Assembly: GCF_036227105.1 (NCBI RefSeq)
Contig: NZ_CP109434.1
Coordinates: 3,228,001 to 3,292,000 of the forward strand
Length of the DNA: 64,000 nucleotides
Reading direction: 5' to 3'
DNA from: Amycolatopsis sp. NBC_01488
GTDB lineage: Bacteria > Actinomycetota > Actinomycetes > Mycobacteriales > Pseudonocardiaceae
Positions 26,205-35,179 of the stretch are shown one piece after another; position 1 is the first letter of the stretch, and each line of letters starts with the position of its first letter. The position numbers and the translations under genes are program-made. Under the pieces are notes generated by a model. The model did not search any database and was not told the DNA's origin. It saw only the letters and a program-made list of their open reading frames with translations.

Positions 26205-27941
26205 ATGACGCTGCTGCTGACCCTCGACGACGGTTCCGTGCAGCGCAAGCTCGCCGATGCGGTGGAGTTCGCGCGCGCGGCGGTGCTCGACGAAACGCCC
26301 GAGGAGCAGATCGGCACCCACGTGGGTGTCTCGCGTGAGGACGCGGTCACGGCGAGTCACCTCTTCGAGGCCCAGGTGCCGGGTTACCGCGGCTGGCGCT
26401 GGTCCGTGACGGTCGCCCTGGCGGGTGACGACGAGCCGGTGACGGTCAGCGAGGTCGTCCTGGTGCCCGGCCCGTCGGCGTTGATCGCCCCGGCGTGGGT
26501 CCCGTGGGAGCGCCGGGTCCGCGCGGGCGACCTCGGCGTCGGCGACATCTTCCCGACGGACGAGAACGACCCCCGCCTGGTCCCGGCGTACCTGCAGTCG
26601 GACGACCCGTCGGTGGAGGAGGTAGCGCGCGACGCGGGCCTGGGCCGCGTGCACGTGCTGTCCCGCTTCGGCCGCACGGAAGCGGCGACCCGCTGGCACT
26701 CCGGCGAGTTCGGCCCCCGGTCGGACATGGCCCGCAGCGCCCCGGACGTGTGCGGGACGTGCGGGTTCTTCGTCCCCCTGGCGGGATCGCTGCGCGGCGT
26801 GTTCGGCGTGTGCAGCAACGACATCGCCCCAGCGGACGGCCACGTGGTCGACGTGGAGTACGGGTGCGGAGCCCACTCGGAGGTCGAGGTCGAGGTGACC
26901 TCATCGATCCCGGTGGCCGAGCTGGTGTACGACGACTCGCTGTTGGACTTCACCCCATCGGAGGTAGCGGAGACGCCGGCCGCCGAACCGGAGACGGCGA
27001 TCGCGGAGGCGGACGTCTCACCGGCGGAGGTGGAGCCGGAGGAAGCGGCCGAGTCGGCGGTCTCGCCTGAGCCGACGGATGCGGTTGCGGAGCCCGCGGC
27101 GGCTGATCCTGACTCGACGCAGGCCGACGCGGTTGCGGAGCCGGTTGCGGCCGAGCCGGTTGCGGCGGAGCCGATGGATGCAGTTGCCGAGCCGACTGCG
27201 GCCGAACCCGGTTCGGCGCAGGCCGACCCGGCTGCCGAGACGATTGTGGCCGAGTCGACCGATGCGGCTGCGGCTGACTCTGACTCGGTGCAGGCGGAGG
27301 CGGACGAAGCAGTTGCCGAGACCGAGCCGGGCGCGGTCGATGCTCAGCCGACCTCTGTCCGCGATGAGACTGCCGAGACGCCTGCGGCTCAGGCCGCTCC
27401 CGTCGAGGCTGATGTTCCTGAGCCTGCCGAAGCCGAGCCCACCCAGGCAGAGGTGACCGATGCGGTTGTCGAGCCGCGGCAGGCCGAAGATGCTCCGGTG
27501 CCCGAGGCGGTCGAGCCCACTCAGGCTGAGGTGACCGATGCCGTCGCCGAGCCGCAGCGGGCCGAGGACGCGTTGGTGCCCGAAGCGGTCGAGCCCGCTC
27601 AGGCCGAGGCGCAGGCGGCGGTTGAGGCTGAGGTGCCGGAGGCGGTTCATGCCGATGCGGTCGCTCACGGTGCGGCCACACCCCAGGCAGGTGAGCCTGC
27701 AGAGGCTGAGGCGAGTGAGCCGGTCGTGAGTTCGGTGCCCGAACCTGCCGAAGCCGAGCCCACTCAGGCTGAGGTGACCGATGTGGGTGACGTTGAGCTG
27801 GGTGCACTGCCCGCCGATGATGTCGGCACCGAGGATGGGGGACCGGTCGCCGCCGCTGGGCGGGGAGAAAGCGTTGAGCCTGCGGTGCGCGACGTGGAGC
27901 CGACTCGAGGCGAAGACACCGGTGAGCAGCGGGACCTCTGA
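26205..27941 (+). CDS. DUF3027 protein with long acidic repeat tail
   Basis: 578 residues. Residues 1-255 are the DUF3027 domain: LADAVEFARAAVLDE near the start, GWRWSVTVAL, and a Cys cluster CGTCGFFVP ... VCSND ... YGCGAHSE that looks like a zinc site. Residues about 256-578 are a low-complexity acidic tail of Glu, Ala, Pro, Val built from repeats such as EPTQAEVTDAV and EPxQAE. Function unknown; it is an actinobacterial core protein. Its end overlaps the sacsin-like gene by 20 bases. The tail is probably disordered and its length will vary between strains. Confidence 0.85.
   Translation: MTLLLTLDDGSVQRKLADAVEFARAAVLDETPEEQIGTHVGVSREDAVTASHLFEAQVPGYRGWRWSVTVALAGDDEPVTVSEVVLVPGPSALIAPAWVPWERRVRAGDLGVGDIFPTDENDPRLVPAYLQSDDPSVEEVARDAGLGRVHVLSRFGRTEAATRWHSGEFGPRSDMARSAPDVCGTCGFFVPLAGSLRGVFGVCSNDIAPADGHVVDVEYGCGAHSEVEVEVTSSIPVAELVYDDSLLDFTPSEVAETPAAEPETAIAEADVSPAEVEPEEAAESAVSPEPTDAVAEPAAADPDSTQADAVAEPVAAEPVAAEPMDAVAEPTAAEPGSAQADPAAETIVAESTDAAAADSDSVQAEADEAVAETEPGAVDAQPTSVRDETAETPAAQAAPVEADVPEPAEAEPTQAEVTDAVVEPRQAEDAPVPEAVEPTQAEVTDAVAEPQRAEDALVPEAVEPAQAEAQAAVEAEVPEAVHADAVAHGAATPQAGEPAEAEASEPVVSSVPEPAEAEPTQAEVTDVGDVELGALPADDVGTEDGGPVAAAGRGESVEPAVRDVEPTRGEDTGEQRDL
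27050..27800 (+). repeat. Degenerate coding repeat in the DUF3027 tail
   Basis: The tail codes for many degenerate units, including EAEPTQAEVTDAV, VEPTQAEVTDAV and EAEPTQAEVTD, each preceded by a PEP/PEA hinge, and an earlier cluster of AxPxxAxxxAxAEP units. The DNA is repetitive at the same points (ACCCAGGCAGAGGTGACC and close variants near 27449, 27519 and 27763). Recombination between units would change the length in frame. Confidence 0.65.
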
Positions 27942-30741
27942 GCCGCACGGGGCCGATCCCTTCGGCACCGCGCGGCTCCGTGACTCCACCCTGCGCGCCT
28001 GGCAGGACTCGCCCACTCGGCTGATCGAGGACACCAACGTCGAGCGCGACCTGCGCGTCGGCGCCTATCGGGATCGGCTCTTCGTCGAGCTGGCGCAGAA
28101 CGCCGCCGATGCCGCCATGGCCGCCGGGCGGGCGGGGCGCGTCGAAGTGTCCCTTGTGGACCGGGAACTCAGGTTCGCCAACACCGGTGCTCCGCTCGAC
28201 GCGCGTGGGGTGGCTTCGCTTGCCTCGCTGAGGGCATCCGGGAAGACCGGGGACACCGTGGGGCGGTTCGGTGTCGGGTTTGCTGCTGTTCGCACCGTTT
28301 CCGACGCGCCGAGCGTCCTCTCCGCCAGTGGTGGCGTGGTCTTTTCCGCGGAGCGGACCCGTGCCGCGGCCGGTATCTCGGGGGACGTTCCTGTTCTCCG
28401 CCTGCCCTGGCCGGTGGACGGCAATCCGCCGGACGGCTTCGACACCGAGGTCCGGTTGCCGCTCAGGGATGACGTTGACGGGCAGGCTCTTCTCGATCAG
28501 CTCGGCGAAGACATCGGCGATCTGCTTCTCGCCTTGCCGTGGCTGGCCGAAGCCGATGTGGACGGTCGCGTTTGGACAAGGAAGACCGACGGCAACGTGG
28601 TCGAGATCCGGGGTCCGCAAGGGGAAACGCGATGGCTGACCCATCGCGGTGACGTCGTATGGGCGGTTCCGGTCGACTCAGACGGGATCCCGAAGCCGCT
28701 CGACGAGGACGTTCTGCACGCTCCCACACCAACCGACGACGGACTTTCGTTGCCTGCCAGGCTTCTGGCGTCGGTTCCGGTCGAGCCTTCGCGACGTCGC
28801 GTGCTGCCCGGGGCCGAGCTGAACGAGGTGCTCGCGAACGCCGCCCGAGAGTATGTGCAGCTGGTTCGGTTGCTGCCGGCCGAACAGCGGTTCGCGCTCG
28901 TGCCCGCGCCAGGGTTCCCGAAGTCCACTGTGGACGCGATGCTTCGCGACGAGGTGCTGGCGAACCTCAGTTCCGAGCCGTGGTTGTCCACTCAGGACGG
29001 TCGTGAGGTCGCCGGACGGCAGGCGAAGGTGCTCGACGTCGACGTGCCGGGTCTGCCCCAGCTGATCGCCGATGTCGTTCCCGGGCTGATCGACGGCGCG
29101 GCACCCGCCAGTGTGCTGAAAGCCGTTGCGGTGCAAGTGATCAGCATCGAAGAGGTGCTGGAAACGCTGACCGGCACGTCCCGCGAGCCAGGCTGGTGGC
29201 ACGACGTCTACGCGGCCCTGGCGATCGCCGTCGAGTCGCACGCGCTCGCGCGTGAACGGCTGGACGGGCTGCCCGTGCCGCTCTCCGACGGCCGGACGCT
29301 GCCCGGGGCGAGAGGGTCTCTGCTCGTCGAAGGCTCCGCCGAGCTGCTCGAACTGCTGTCCGATGTGGACGTCCCGGGGCTGAGGCTGGTGCACCCGGCG
29401 GCGTCGCACCCGCTGCTGGAACGCTTGGGGGCCAAGCAGGCCGACGCCCGGGAGCTGCTCAACGCCGACCAGCTGCGGGACGCCGTCGAGCGCAGTGTCG
29501 AGGATGTCAAGTCCGGTTTGGACGGTACGACGCTCGCGGGCGCCGTCCTCCGGCTGGTCGCCGACTGCGGGGACGACCCCCCGCGGTGGGTCGGCGCGCT
29601 CGCCCTGCCCGCCACCGACACCTGGCGGCGTGCCGACGAACTCGTGCTTCCGTCGTCGCCGCTGCTGGACGTCTTCGACGAAGAGGTCTTCGACGAGGAC
29701 GGCGCCCTCGACGTCCTCGACGAGGACTTCGCAGAAGACTGGCCGGCCGACACGCTCAAAGCCGCGGGTGTGCTGGACTCGTTCGCGCTGGTCGTCGACG
29801 ACGAGCCGCACGAGCCCGACCACGACCTGCCGGACGAGGAAGCCTGGTGGGACTCGCTTCCGGAACCGCCGTCGACGCTCCTCGCCGTCCGCGACCTCGA
29901 CCTCGTCGCGGACGACGCGTGGCCCGCGGCGCTGCGTCTGCTCGCCGCGCGCCCGGAGACGTTGCAGGCCCTGCGCGCGCCCCGAGGGCACGCCGCCTGG
30001 TGGATCGCGCAGTACGCCGTGCTCGGCGGGCTCGCCCCGAGCGAATGGCGGCTGCCGGGCGCCGATCTCGCCGGTCTCTACGACGAGGTTCCTGAACTCG
30101 GCCTGAGTGAAGAGCTTCTGCGAACGGCCGGCGTGCGGACCGATCTCGAGATGTCCAATGTGGACGAAGTCGAGAACGTCCTGAATCGGCTCGCGGATCC
30201 GGATCGGACGATCTCGACCGGGCTGACCACCCGCGCCTACGACGCGGTCGTGGCGTCGGGGTTCGAGCCGCGGCCGCCGGAAGGAGTGCGCGCCGCCGAC
30301 GGGTCCGTCGTGGACGGTGCGCTGGTGCTCGACGTGCCGTGGGTGGCCGGAGCGCTCGGTCCGGACCAGTACGTCGTCGCGCCCGAGGATCCGGAACGCC
30401 TCGCCGACCTGCTCGACCTCCCGCTCGCCAGTACCGAGGAAGCCGCGGTGACCAGCGAAGGCGAGTACGCGCCGTGGGCCGAGCTGCCCGCGCTGAAGCT
30501 CGTCGCCGACCAGCTCGGCATCCGGCTGCCCGCGGGCGGCGTCCTCGTGCACGACCCGCTGACCGTGTCGATCCAGGGCGCCGACCACGACGTCCAGTGG
30601 TGGTCCGACGGCCGGCTGCACGCGGCCGACACGTCCGAGGGTCTGGCGCGCGCGTTCGCCTGGGCGGCCGGGCGCTGGCCCGACCGGCACCTGATCACGG
30701 CGCTGCTCGACGAGCCCTCACCGCGGACGCTGCTCGCGTAA
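27922..30741 (+). CDS. Sacsin N-terminal ATPase-like (Hsp90/GHKL) protein
   Basis: About 939 residues from the GTG at 27922. The N-terminal about 200 residues have the GHKL nucleotide fold: FVELAQNAADAA (E-x-x-x-N), RFANTGAPLD (a degenerate DxG box), and GRFGVGFAAVRTVSD (G2 box). The long remainder is rich in DxDxP and Leu/Asp/Glu-rich segments (VFDEEVFDEDGALDVLDEDF) and has no known domain. Proteins with this head are called sacsin-like or Hsp90-like; chaperone function is assumed, not shown. Overlaps DUF3027, so both are translated together. Cytoplasmic. Confidence 0.8.
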   Translation: MSSGTSEPHGADPFGTARLRDSTLRAWQDSPTRLIEDTNVERDLRVGAYRDRLFVELAQNAADAAMAAGRAGRVEVSLVDRELRFANTGAPLDARGVASLASLRASGKTGDTVGRFGVGFAAVRTVSDAPSVLSASGGVVFSAERTRAAAGISGDVPVLRLPWPVDGNPPDGFDTEVRLPLRDDVDGQALLDQLGEDIGDLLLALPWLAEADVDGRVWTRKTDGNVVEIRGPQGETRWLTHRGDVVWAVPVDSDGIPKPLDEDVLHAPTPTDDGLSLPARLLASVPVEPSRRRVLPGAELNEVLANAAREYVQLVRLLPAEQRFALVPAPGFPKSTVDAMLRDEVLANLSSEPWLSTQDGREVAGRQAKVLDVDVPGLPQLIADVVPGLIDGAAPASVLKAVAVQVISIEEVLETLTGTSREPGWWHDVYAALAIAVESHALARERLDGLPVPLSDGRTLPGARGSLLVEGSAELLELLSDVDVPGLRLVHPAASHPLLERLGAKQADARELLNADQLRDAVERSVEDVKSGLDGTTLAGAVLRLVADCGDDPPRWVGALALPATDTWRRADELVLPSSPLLDVFDEEVFDEDGALDVLDEDFAEDWPADTLKAAGVLDSFALVVDDEPHEPDHDLPDEEAWWDSLPEPPSTLLAVRDLDLVADDAWPAALRLLAARPETLQALRAPRGHAAWWIAQYAVLGGLAPSEWRLPGADLAGLYDEVPELGLSEELLRTAGVRTDLEMSNVDEVENVLNRLADPDRTISTGLTTRAYDAVVASGFEPRPPEGVRAADGSVVDGALVLDVPWVAGALGPDQYVVAPEDPERLADLLDLPLASTEEAAVTSEGEYAPWAELPALKLVADQLGIRLPAGGVLVHDPLTVSIQGADHDVQWWSDGRLHAADTSEGLARAFAWAAGRWPDRHLITALLDEPSPRTLLA

Positions 30742-30762
30742 GCGACAAGAAAGTCGAAGGCA

Positions 30763-31029
30763 TCAGAGGCGCTGGGCCGATTTCGAGCCCCGGCGGGCGG
30801 CGGCGCGCTGCCAGCCGATGATCGCCAAGCCGACGAACCCGAGCACGAAACCGGACAGCGCCGTCTGCACCCACAGCCCCGAAGTCGTGAAGAAGAGCAC
30901 CACCAGCGCGACAGCCCAGATCGAGGTGCCTACGATCACCACCGGCGTCAGGTCGGTCAGCTTCTTGGGCAGCTCCGGCGTGTGCCGCAACGAGCCCGTA
31001 ACCTCCGGTGGATTGATCGGTTCACTCAC
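30763..31029 (-). CDS. DUF2530 membrane protein
   Basis: 88 residues from the GTG at 31029. A short N-terminus (PPEVTGSLRHTPELPKKL) precedes two membrane helices (VVIVGTSIWAVALVVLFF and ALSGFVLGFVGLAIIGW) and a basic C-terminus (RAAARRGSKSAQRL). This is the DUF2530 pattern found across actinobacteria (Rv0879c type as I recall). Function unknown. It is divergent from the NCS2 permease gene and convergent with the sacsin-like gene. Confidence 0.82.
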   Translation of the reverse strand: MSEPINPPEVTGSLRHTPELPKKLTDLTPVVIVGTSIWAVALVVLFFTTSGLWVQTALSGFVLGFVGLAIIGWQRAAARRGSKSAQRL

Positions 31030-31072
31030 GTGGTGAAGGGTACTCCGCAGCAGCGACAGAATGGGCAGGCCA

Positions 31073-32542
31073 ATGGCGGAGCAGGAGACGACCCGCGCCG
31101 GGACGTCCACACTGGACCGGTTCTTCAAGATCACCGAACGGGGTTCGACCGTGCCGCGCGAGGTGCGCGGCGGCCTGGTCACCTTCGTCACGATGGCCTA
31201 CATCGTGGTGCTGAACCCGCTGATCATCGGCAGCTTCTCGGCCGGTGACGCGGGCGCGCACAAGGACCTGCTCGGCGGCATCCTGCCCGTGCCGCAGGTC
31301 GCCGCGGTGACGGCGCTCGTCGCCGGGGTCATGACCATCCTCATGGGCCTGGTGGCGAACTACCCGTTCGCCATCGCGACCGGCCTCGGCATCAACAGCC
31401 TGGTCGCGGTCACCATCGCCCCGCAGATGACCTGGCCCGAGGCGATGGGCTTGGTCGTCATCGAGGGCGTCATCATCGTGGCGCTCGTGCTGACCGGGTT
31501 CCGCACCGCGGTGTTCCGGGCGGTGCCGGCGTCGCTGAAGTCCGCGATCGCGGTCGGCATCGGCGTGTTCATCTGCCTGATCGGCCTGGTCGACGCCGGG
31601 TTCGTGCGCCGGCTGCCGGACGACGCGCACACCACCGTCCCGGTCGGCCTCGGCATCAACGGCTCGATCGCCTCCTGGCCGACCGCGGTGTTCGTGGTCG
31701 GCCTGCTGCTCACCGGCATCCTGGTCGTGCGCAAGGTCAAGGGCGCCATCCTGATCGGCGTGCTGTCGTCGACCGTGCTGGCCATCGTCGTCGAGGCGAT
31801 CGTCAAGGCCGGGCCGTCGCAGGGCACGAACCCGAAGGGCTGGAACCTCGGCTACCCGGCACTGCCGGACCAGGTCGTCGGCCTGCCGAACCTTTCGCTG
31901 GTCGGCGACGTCTCGTTCGGCGCCTGGACGCGGCTGCCGATCATCACCGTCTGCCTGCTGGTGTTCACCCTGGTCTTGGCCGACTTCTTCGACGCGATGG
32001 GCACGATGACCGGCCTCGCGAAGGAAGCCGACCTGCTCCCGGCCGACGGGCAGCTGCCCAACGTCGGCAAGGCGCTGTTCGTCGAGGGCCTCGCGGGCGC
32101 GGCCGGCGGATTCGGTTCGGCCAGCTCGAACACGGTGTTCGTCGAGTCGGCGGCCGGCATCGCCGAGGGCGCGCGGACCGGCCTGGCCAACATCGTCACC
32201 GGCGTGCTGTTCATCGCCGCGATGTTCCTGACCCCGCTCTACCAGGTCGTGCCGGTCGAGGCGGCCGCGCCGGCGCTGGTCGTCGTCGGCGCGATGCTGA
32301 TGGCGCAGGTCCGCGACATCGACTTCACCGACTACTCGATCGCGCTGCCCGCGTTCCTGACCATCGTCGTGATGCCGTTCACGTACTCGATCGCCAACGG
32401 CATCGGCGCCGGCTTCGTCAGCTACGTCGTGATCCGCGCGGCGACCGGCAAGGCGCGGCAGGTGCACCCGCTCATGTGGGTGATCGCGGTGGCCTTCATC
32501 GCCTACTTCGCGGTCGGGCCGATCCAGGCGGCGTTCCGCTGA
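31073..32542 (+). CDS. NCS2-family purine/xanthine-type permease
   Basis: 489 residues from the ATG at 31073 (GGGCAGG upstream). About twelve to fourteen membrane segments are predicted. Family landmarks are GLGINSLVAVTIAPQ after helix 3 and GGFGSASSNTVFVESAAGIAEGARTGLA near residue 340, the AzgA/PbuG-like signature for hypoxanthine, guanine or adenine uptake. A polar loop near DFFDAMGTMTGLAKEADLL also matches that group. Substrate is likely a purine but cannot be fixed here. The stop abuts the convergent secreted-protein gene. Confidence 0.88.
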   Translation: MAEQETTRAGTSTLDRFFKITERGSTVPREVRGGLVTFVTMAYIVVLNPLIIGSFSAGDAGAHKDLLGGILPVPQVAAVTALVAGVMTILMGLVANYPFAIATGLGINSLVAVTIAPQMTWPEAMGLVVIEGVIIVALVLTGFRTAVFRAVPASLKSAIAVGIGVFICLIGLVDAGFVRRLPDDAHTTVPVGLGINGSIASWPTAVFVVGLLLTGILVVRKVKGAILIGVLSSTVLAIVVEAIVKAGPSQGTNPKGWNLGYPALPDQVVGLPNLSLVGDVSFGAWTRLPIITVCLLVFTLVLADFFDAMGTMTGLAKEADLLPADGQLPNVGKALFVEGLAGAAGGFGSASSNTVFVESAAGIAEGARTGLANIVTGVLFIAAMFLTPLYQVVPVEAAAPALVVVGAMLMAQVRDIDFTDYSIALPAFLTIVVMPFTYSIANGIGAGFVSYVVIRAATGKARQVHPLMWVIAVAFIAYFAVGPIQAAFR

Positions 32543-33121
32543 TCAGCCGGCGCCGCTGACCCGCAGCGCCGCGTCGAGGACGCCGCGGTTGCGCTCGAAC
32601 TCGGCGGGCGGTGCCTCGAATCGGATCGTGATGAGGGTTTCACCGACGCCGAGGCCGATCACGGAGACCCGCCGCGGGCTTCCGCCGCCGGGATCGGTGT
32701 AGTCCCACTCGGCGGCGTCGTAGTCGGCGATCTGCGGGTGTTCGGTGACCGTGCCGCCGTGGCCGGCGGCCTTGGCCACGGCACGGAGACCGCTCACCGG
32801 GTCCTCCTGCTCGAGGGGCACCCGGTCGGTCTCCAGCAGGAGATCGCCGTGGCGGTAGCTCGCGCGGTCCTTGTCTTCGGTGAGGGCCCAGCCGGTCGGG
32901 ACCGGAATCTCCACGTCGAAGCCGCCCGTCCCGCGGCCGGCTTCGGCCGGGAAGTCGTAGATCTCCTTGGTCTCCTGGTACGGCAACGTGGTCGCGGTCG
33001 GCGCGGGAGTCGTCGACGGTGGCGGTGCGGCTGCCTCGTCACCGCCGCCCGCGAACTGCGCCACCACGATCGCCAGGACCGCGGCGCCGACCACGGCCGA
33101 GCCCACCAGCTTCTTGTTCAC
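32543..33121 (-). CDS. Secreted or membrane-anchored protein of unknown function
   Basis: 192 residues. An N-terminal hydrophobic segment (KLVGSAVVGAAVLAIVVAQF) acts as signal anchor; a Pro/Thr linker (PPPSTTPAPTATTLP) follows. The outer domain of about 150 residues contains GFDVEIPVPTGWALTED and WDYTDPGGGSPRRVSVIGLGVGETLITIRFEAP, an arrangement seen in many actinobacterial exported proteins of PsbP/Mog1-like fold. I do not assign a function. Convergent and abutting the permease gene; divergent from the MarR gene at 33223. Confidence 0.75.
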   Translation of the reverse strand: MNKKLVGSAVVGAAVLAIVVAQFAGGGDEAAAPPPSTTPAPTATTLPYQETKEIYDFPAEAGRGTGGFDVEIPVPTGWALTEDKDRASYRHGDLLLETDRVPLEQEDPVSGLRAVAKAAGHGGTVTEHPQIADYDAAEWDYTDPGGGSPRRVSVIGLGVGETLITIRFEAPPAEFERNRGVLDAALRVSGAG

Positions 33122-33222
33122 CGAACCCCCAGGTTTCTCTCGAGGAGGGACGCCCGAGGCGCGCGGGAGGTTGCGGTGGAGATCACCCGTGCGGTGGAAG
33201 TTTCGTAAGGTATGCTAACTAT

Positions 33223-33654
33223 ATGTCCGGCGACACGCACGAACGCTCCTTGGCGAGCCGTCTGCGTCTCGCGGTGGTCCGGCTCAACCGCCGGCTGCGG
33301 GCACAGCGCGTCGGGGACGACCTGACGTTGACGCAGGTCGCCGCGCTGTCCACCCTGCACAAGTGCGGTGCGCTGACCCCAGGTCAGCTCGCCGCGAAGG
33401 AAGGCGTCCAGCCGCCCTCGATGACGAGGGTGATCGCCGCGCTCGAAGAGATGAAGTTCGTCGAGCGGCGCCCGCACCCGACCGATGGCCGACAGGCCAT
33501 CGTCGAGCTGTCCGAGAGCGGGCTGGCCTACGTGCAGAAGGCCATTTCCGTGCGGGAGGCGTGGCTGGACCGGCAGTTGGCGGAACTCGGCGACGAAGAG
33601 CGTGAAGTGCTCTCGAAAGCCGCCGAAATCATAGACAGGATGGCGGGGAACTAA
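33223..33654 (+). CDS. MarR-family regulator (Rv0880-like)
   Basis: 143 residues. Winged HTH: LTPGQLAAKEGVQPPSMTRVIAALEEM, then the wing RPHPTDGRQAIVELSE. It corresponds in type and place to M. tuberculosis Rv0880. TATGCT at 33211 lies only seven bases before the ATG, so the mRNA may be leaderless. The MFS gene begins five bases after the stop, so this MarR probably controls an efflux operon that includes itself. Ligand unknown. Confidence 0.87.
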   Translation: MSGDTHERSLASRLRLAVVRLNRRLRAQRVGDDLTLTQVAALSTLHKCGALTPGQLAAKEGVQPPSMTRVIAALEEMKFVERRPHPTDGRQAIVELSESGLAYVQKAISVREAWLDRQLAELGDEEREVLSKAAEIIDRMAGN

Positions 33655-33659
33655 CCACG

Positions 33660-35024
33660 GTGACGGCCACGGGTAGCGAAACGAAGCGTTCGATCGAGAC
33701 CACTGCTACCCGGGACACGGCCCCACCGCCGTCCGCTTCACCACCATCCCCTTCCCGGCGCGGCAGCATGTTCGCGTCGCTGCGGGTGCGCAACTACCGG
33801 CTCTTCTTCACCGGCCAGGTCATCTCGAACATCGGCACCTGGATGCAGCGCATCGCCCAGGACTGGCTGGTGTTCACCCTCAGCGGCAACAACCCGATCG
33901 CCCTCGGCGTCGCCGTCGCGCTGCAGTTCGCGCCGACGCTGTTCCTTTCGCTCTGGGCCGGTGTCCTCGCCGACCGCGTCGACAAGCGGCGCCTCCTCAC
34001 GTGGATCCAGGCCGCGGCGTGCTCGCAGGCCGTCGTGCTCGGCGTCCTCGACATCACCGGGCTCGTGGCGCTGTGGCAGGTGTACGTCCTGTGCTTCACG
34101 CTCGGCATCACGGCGTCGCTCGAAGTGCCGACGCGCCAGTCGTTCGTCGCCGAGATGGTGGGCCGCGACCAGATCGCCAACGCCGTCGCGTTGAACTCGT
34201 CGATCTTCAACATGGCGCGGATCGTCGGGCCGGCGATCGCCGGGTTCGCGATCACCTGGATCGGCACCGGCTGGCTGTTCATCGCGAACGCGCTCAGCAC
34301 CGTCGCGGTGATCACCGGGCTCGTCCTGATGAACCCGGACAAGCTGTTCCGCGTCGCGGCGGTGCCGCGCGAGAAGGGCCAGCTCGCCGAGGGCCTGCGC
34401 TACGTCCGGCGGCGCTCGGACCTGATGACGGTGATGGTGCTGGTGCTGTTCGTGAGCACGTTCGGCATCACGTACTTCAGCTCCCTCCCGATCGTGGCCG
34501 CGAACGTCTTCCACACCGCGGCCGACGGCTACGGGCTCCTGTCGACGCTGGTCGCGGTGGGGACGTTCACCGGCGCGGTGATGTCCGCCCGCCGCGGCAC
34601 CAAAGGCCGGCCGCGGGTGCGGCTGATGCTGGTGTCCGCGTTCTTCCTGGGCGTGTTCGAGCTGATCACGGCGTTCATGCCGACGTACCTGACGTTCGGC
34701 CTCGGCCTGATCCCGCTCGGCTTCGCCACGATGACGTTCCTCAACACCGCGAACGCACTGGTGCAGACGTCGGTCAGCCCCGAGATGCGCGGCCGCGTCA
34801 TGGGGCTCTACGTGCTGGTGCTCATCGGCGGCAACCCGATCGGCGGCCCGATGGTCGGGTGGATGGCGCAGGCGTTCGGCGGGCGGTCTCCCTTCTACAT
34901 CGGCGGGGCGGTTTCGGCTTTGGCTGCGGTCGTGTGTGCGGTGGTGCTGATCCGGCGAGGTGGAGTCTCGTGGCCGGTTCAGCGGGGGTTCGGACTTCGG
35001 GTGTTGAAGCGGGAGAAGATCTGA
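33660..35024 (+). CDS. MFS transporter (DHA3/EntS-like)
   Basis: 454 residues from the GTG at 33660, with a disordered N-terminal about 30 residues. Twelve membrane segments are visible, starting RNYRLFFTGQVISNIGTWMQRIAQDW, a sequence typical of the DHA3 (EntS/tetracycline-type) group, followed by the loop motif GVLADRVDKRRLL. It is likely a drug or siderophore-type exporter. Co-transcribed with the MarR gene; the next element downstream on this strand is an iron box, but this gene itself is upstream of it. Confidence 0.88.
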   Translation: MTATGSETKRSIETTATRDTAPPPSASPPSPSRRGSMFASLRVRNYRLFFTGQVISNIGTWMQRIAQDWLVFTLSGNNPIALGVAVALQFAPTLFLSLWAGVLADRVDKRRLLTWIQAAACSQAVVLGVLDITGLVALWQVYVLCFTLGITASLEVPTRQSFVAEMVGRDQIANAVALNSSIFNMARIVGPAIAGFAITWIGTGWLFIANALSTVAVITGLVLMNPDKLFRVAAVPREKGQLAEGLRYVRRRSDLMTVMVLVLFVSTFGITYFSSLPIVAANVFHTAADGYGLLSTLVAVGTFTGAVMSARRGTKGRPRVRLMLVSAFFLGVFELITAFMPTYLTFGLGLIPLGFATMTFLNTANALVQTSVSPEMRGRVMGLYVLVLIGGNPIGGPMVGWMAQAFGGRSPFYIGGAVSALAAVVCAVVLIRRGGVSWPVQRGFGLRVLKREKI

Positions 35025-35156
35025 CCGCGAGTATCGGTTCGTGTTCATGGCGTGACCGTAGCGGCACGCACCGACAAAAAACGGCGACCTGGGACCCCGA
35101 TGTCACTCGGAAGGGTGAGATCGGGGTCTCGGCGATGGATCCCTTGCCCGATGAGG

Positions 35157-35175
35157 TGAGGTTAGGCTAACCTCA
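35157..35175. promoter_or_regulatory. Perfect IdeR/DtxR iron box
   Basis: TGAGGTTAGGCTAACCTCA is a perfect 19-bp palindrome and contains the core AGGTTAGGCTAACCT of the DtxR/IdeR consensus (TTAGGTTAGGCTAACCTAA). TTGCCC at 35144 and TAACCT at 35168, 18 bases apart, make a plausible plus-strand promoter that the box would cover. No protein gene follows on the plus strand; the nearest genes point the other way or end upstream. The 19-bp box itself is the strongest regulatory site in the window. Confidence 0.8.
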
Positions 35176-35179
35176 TACA

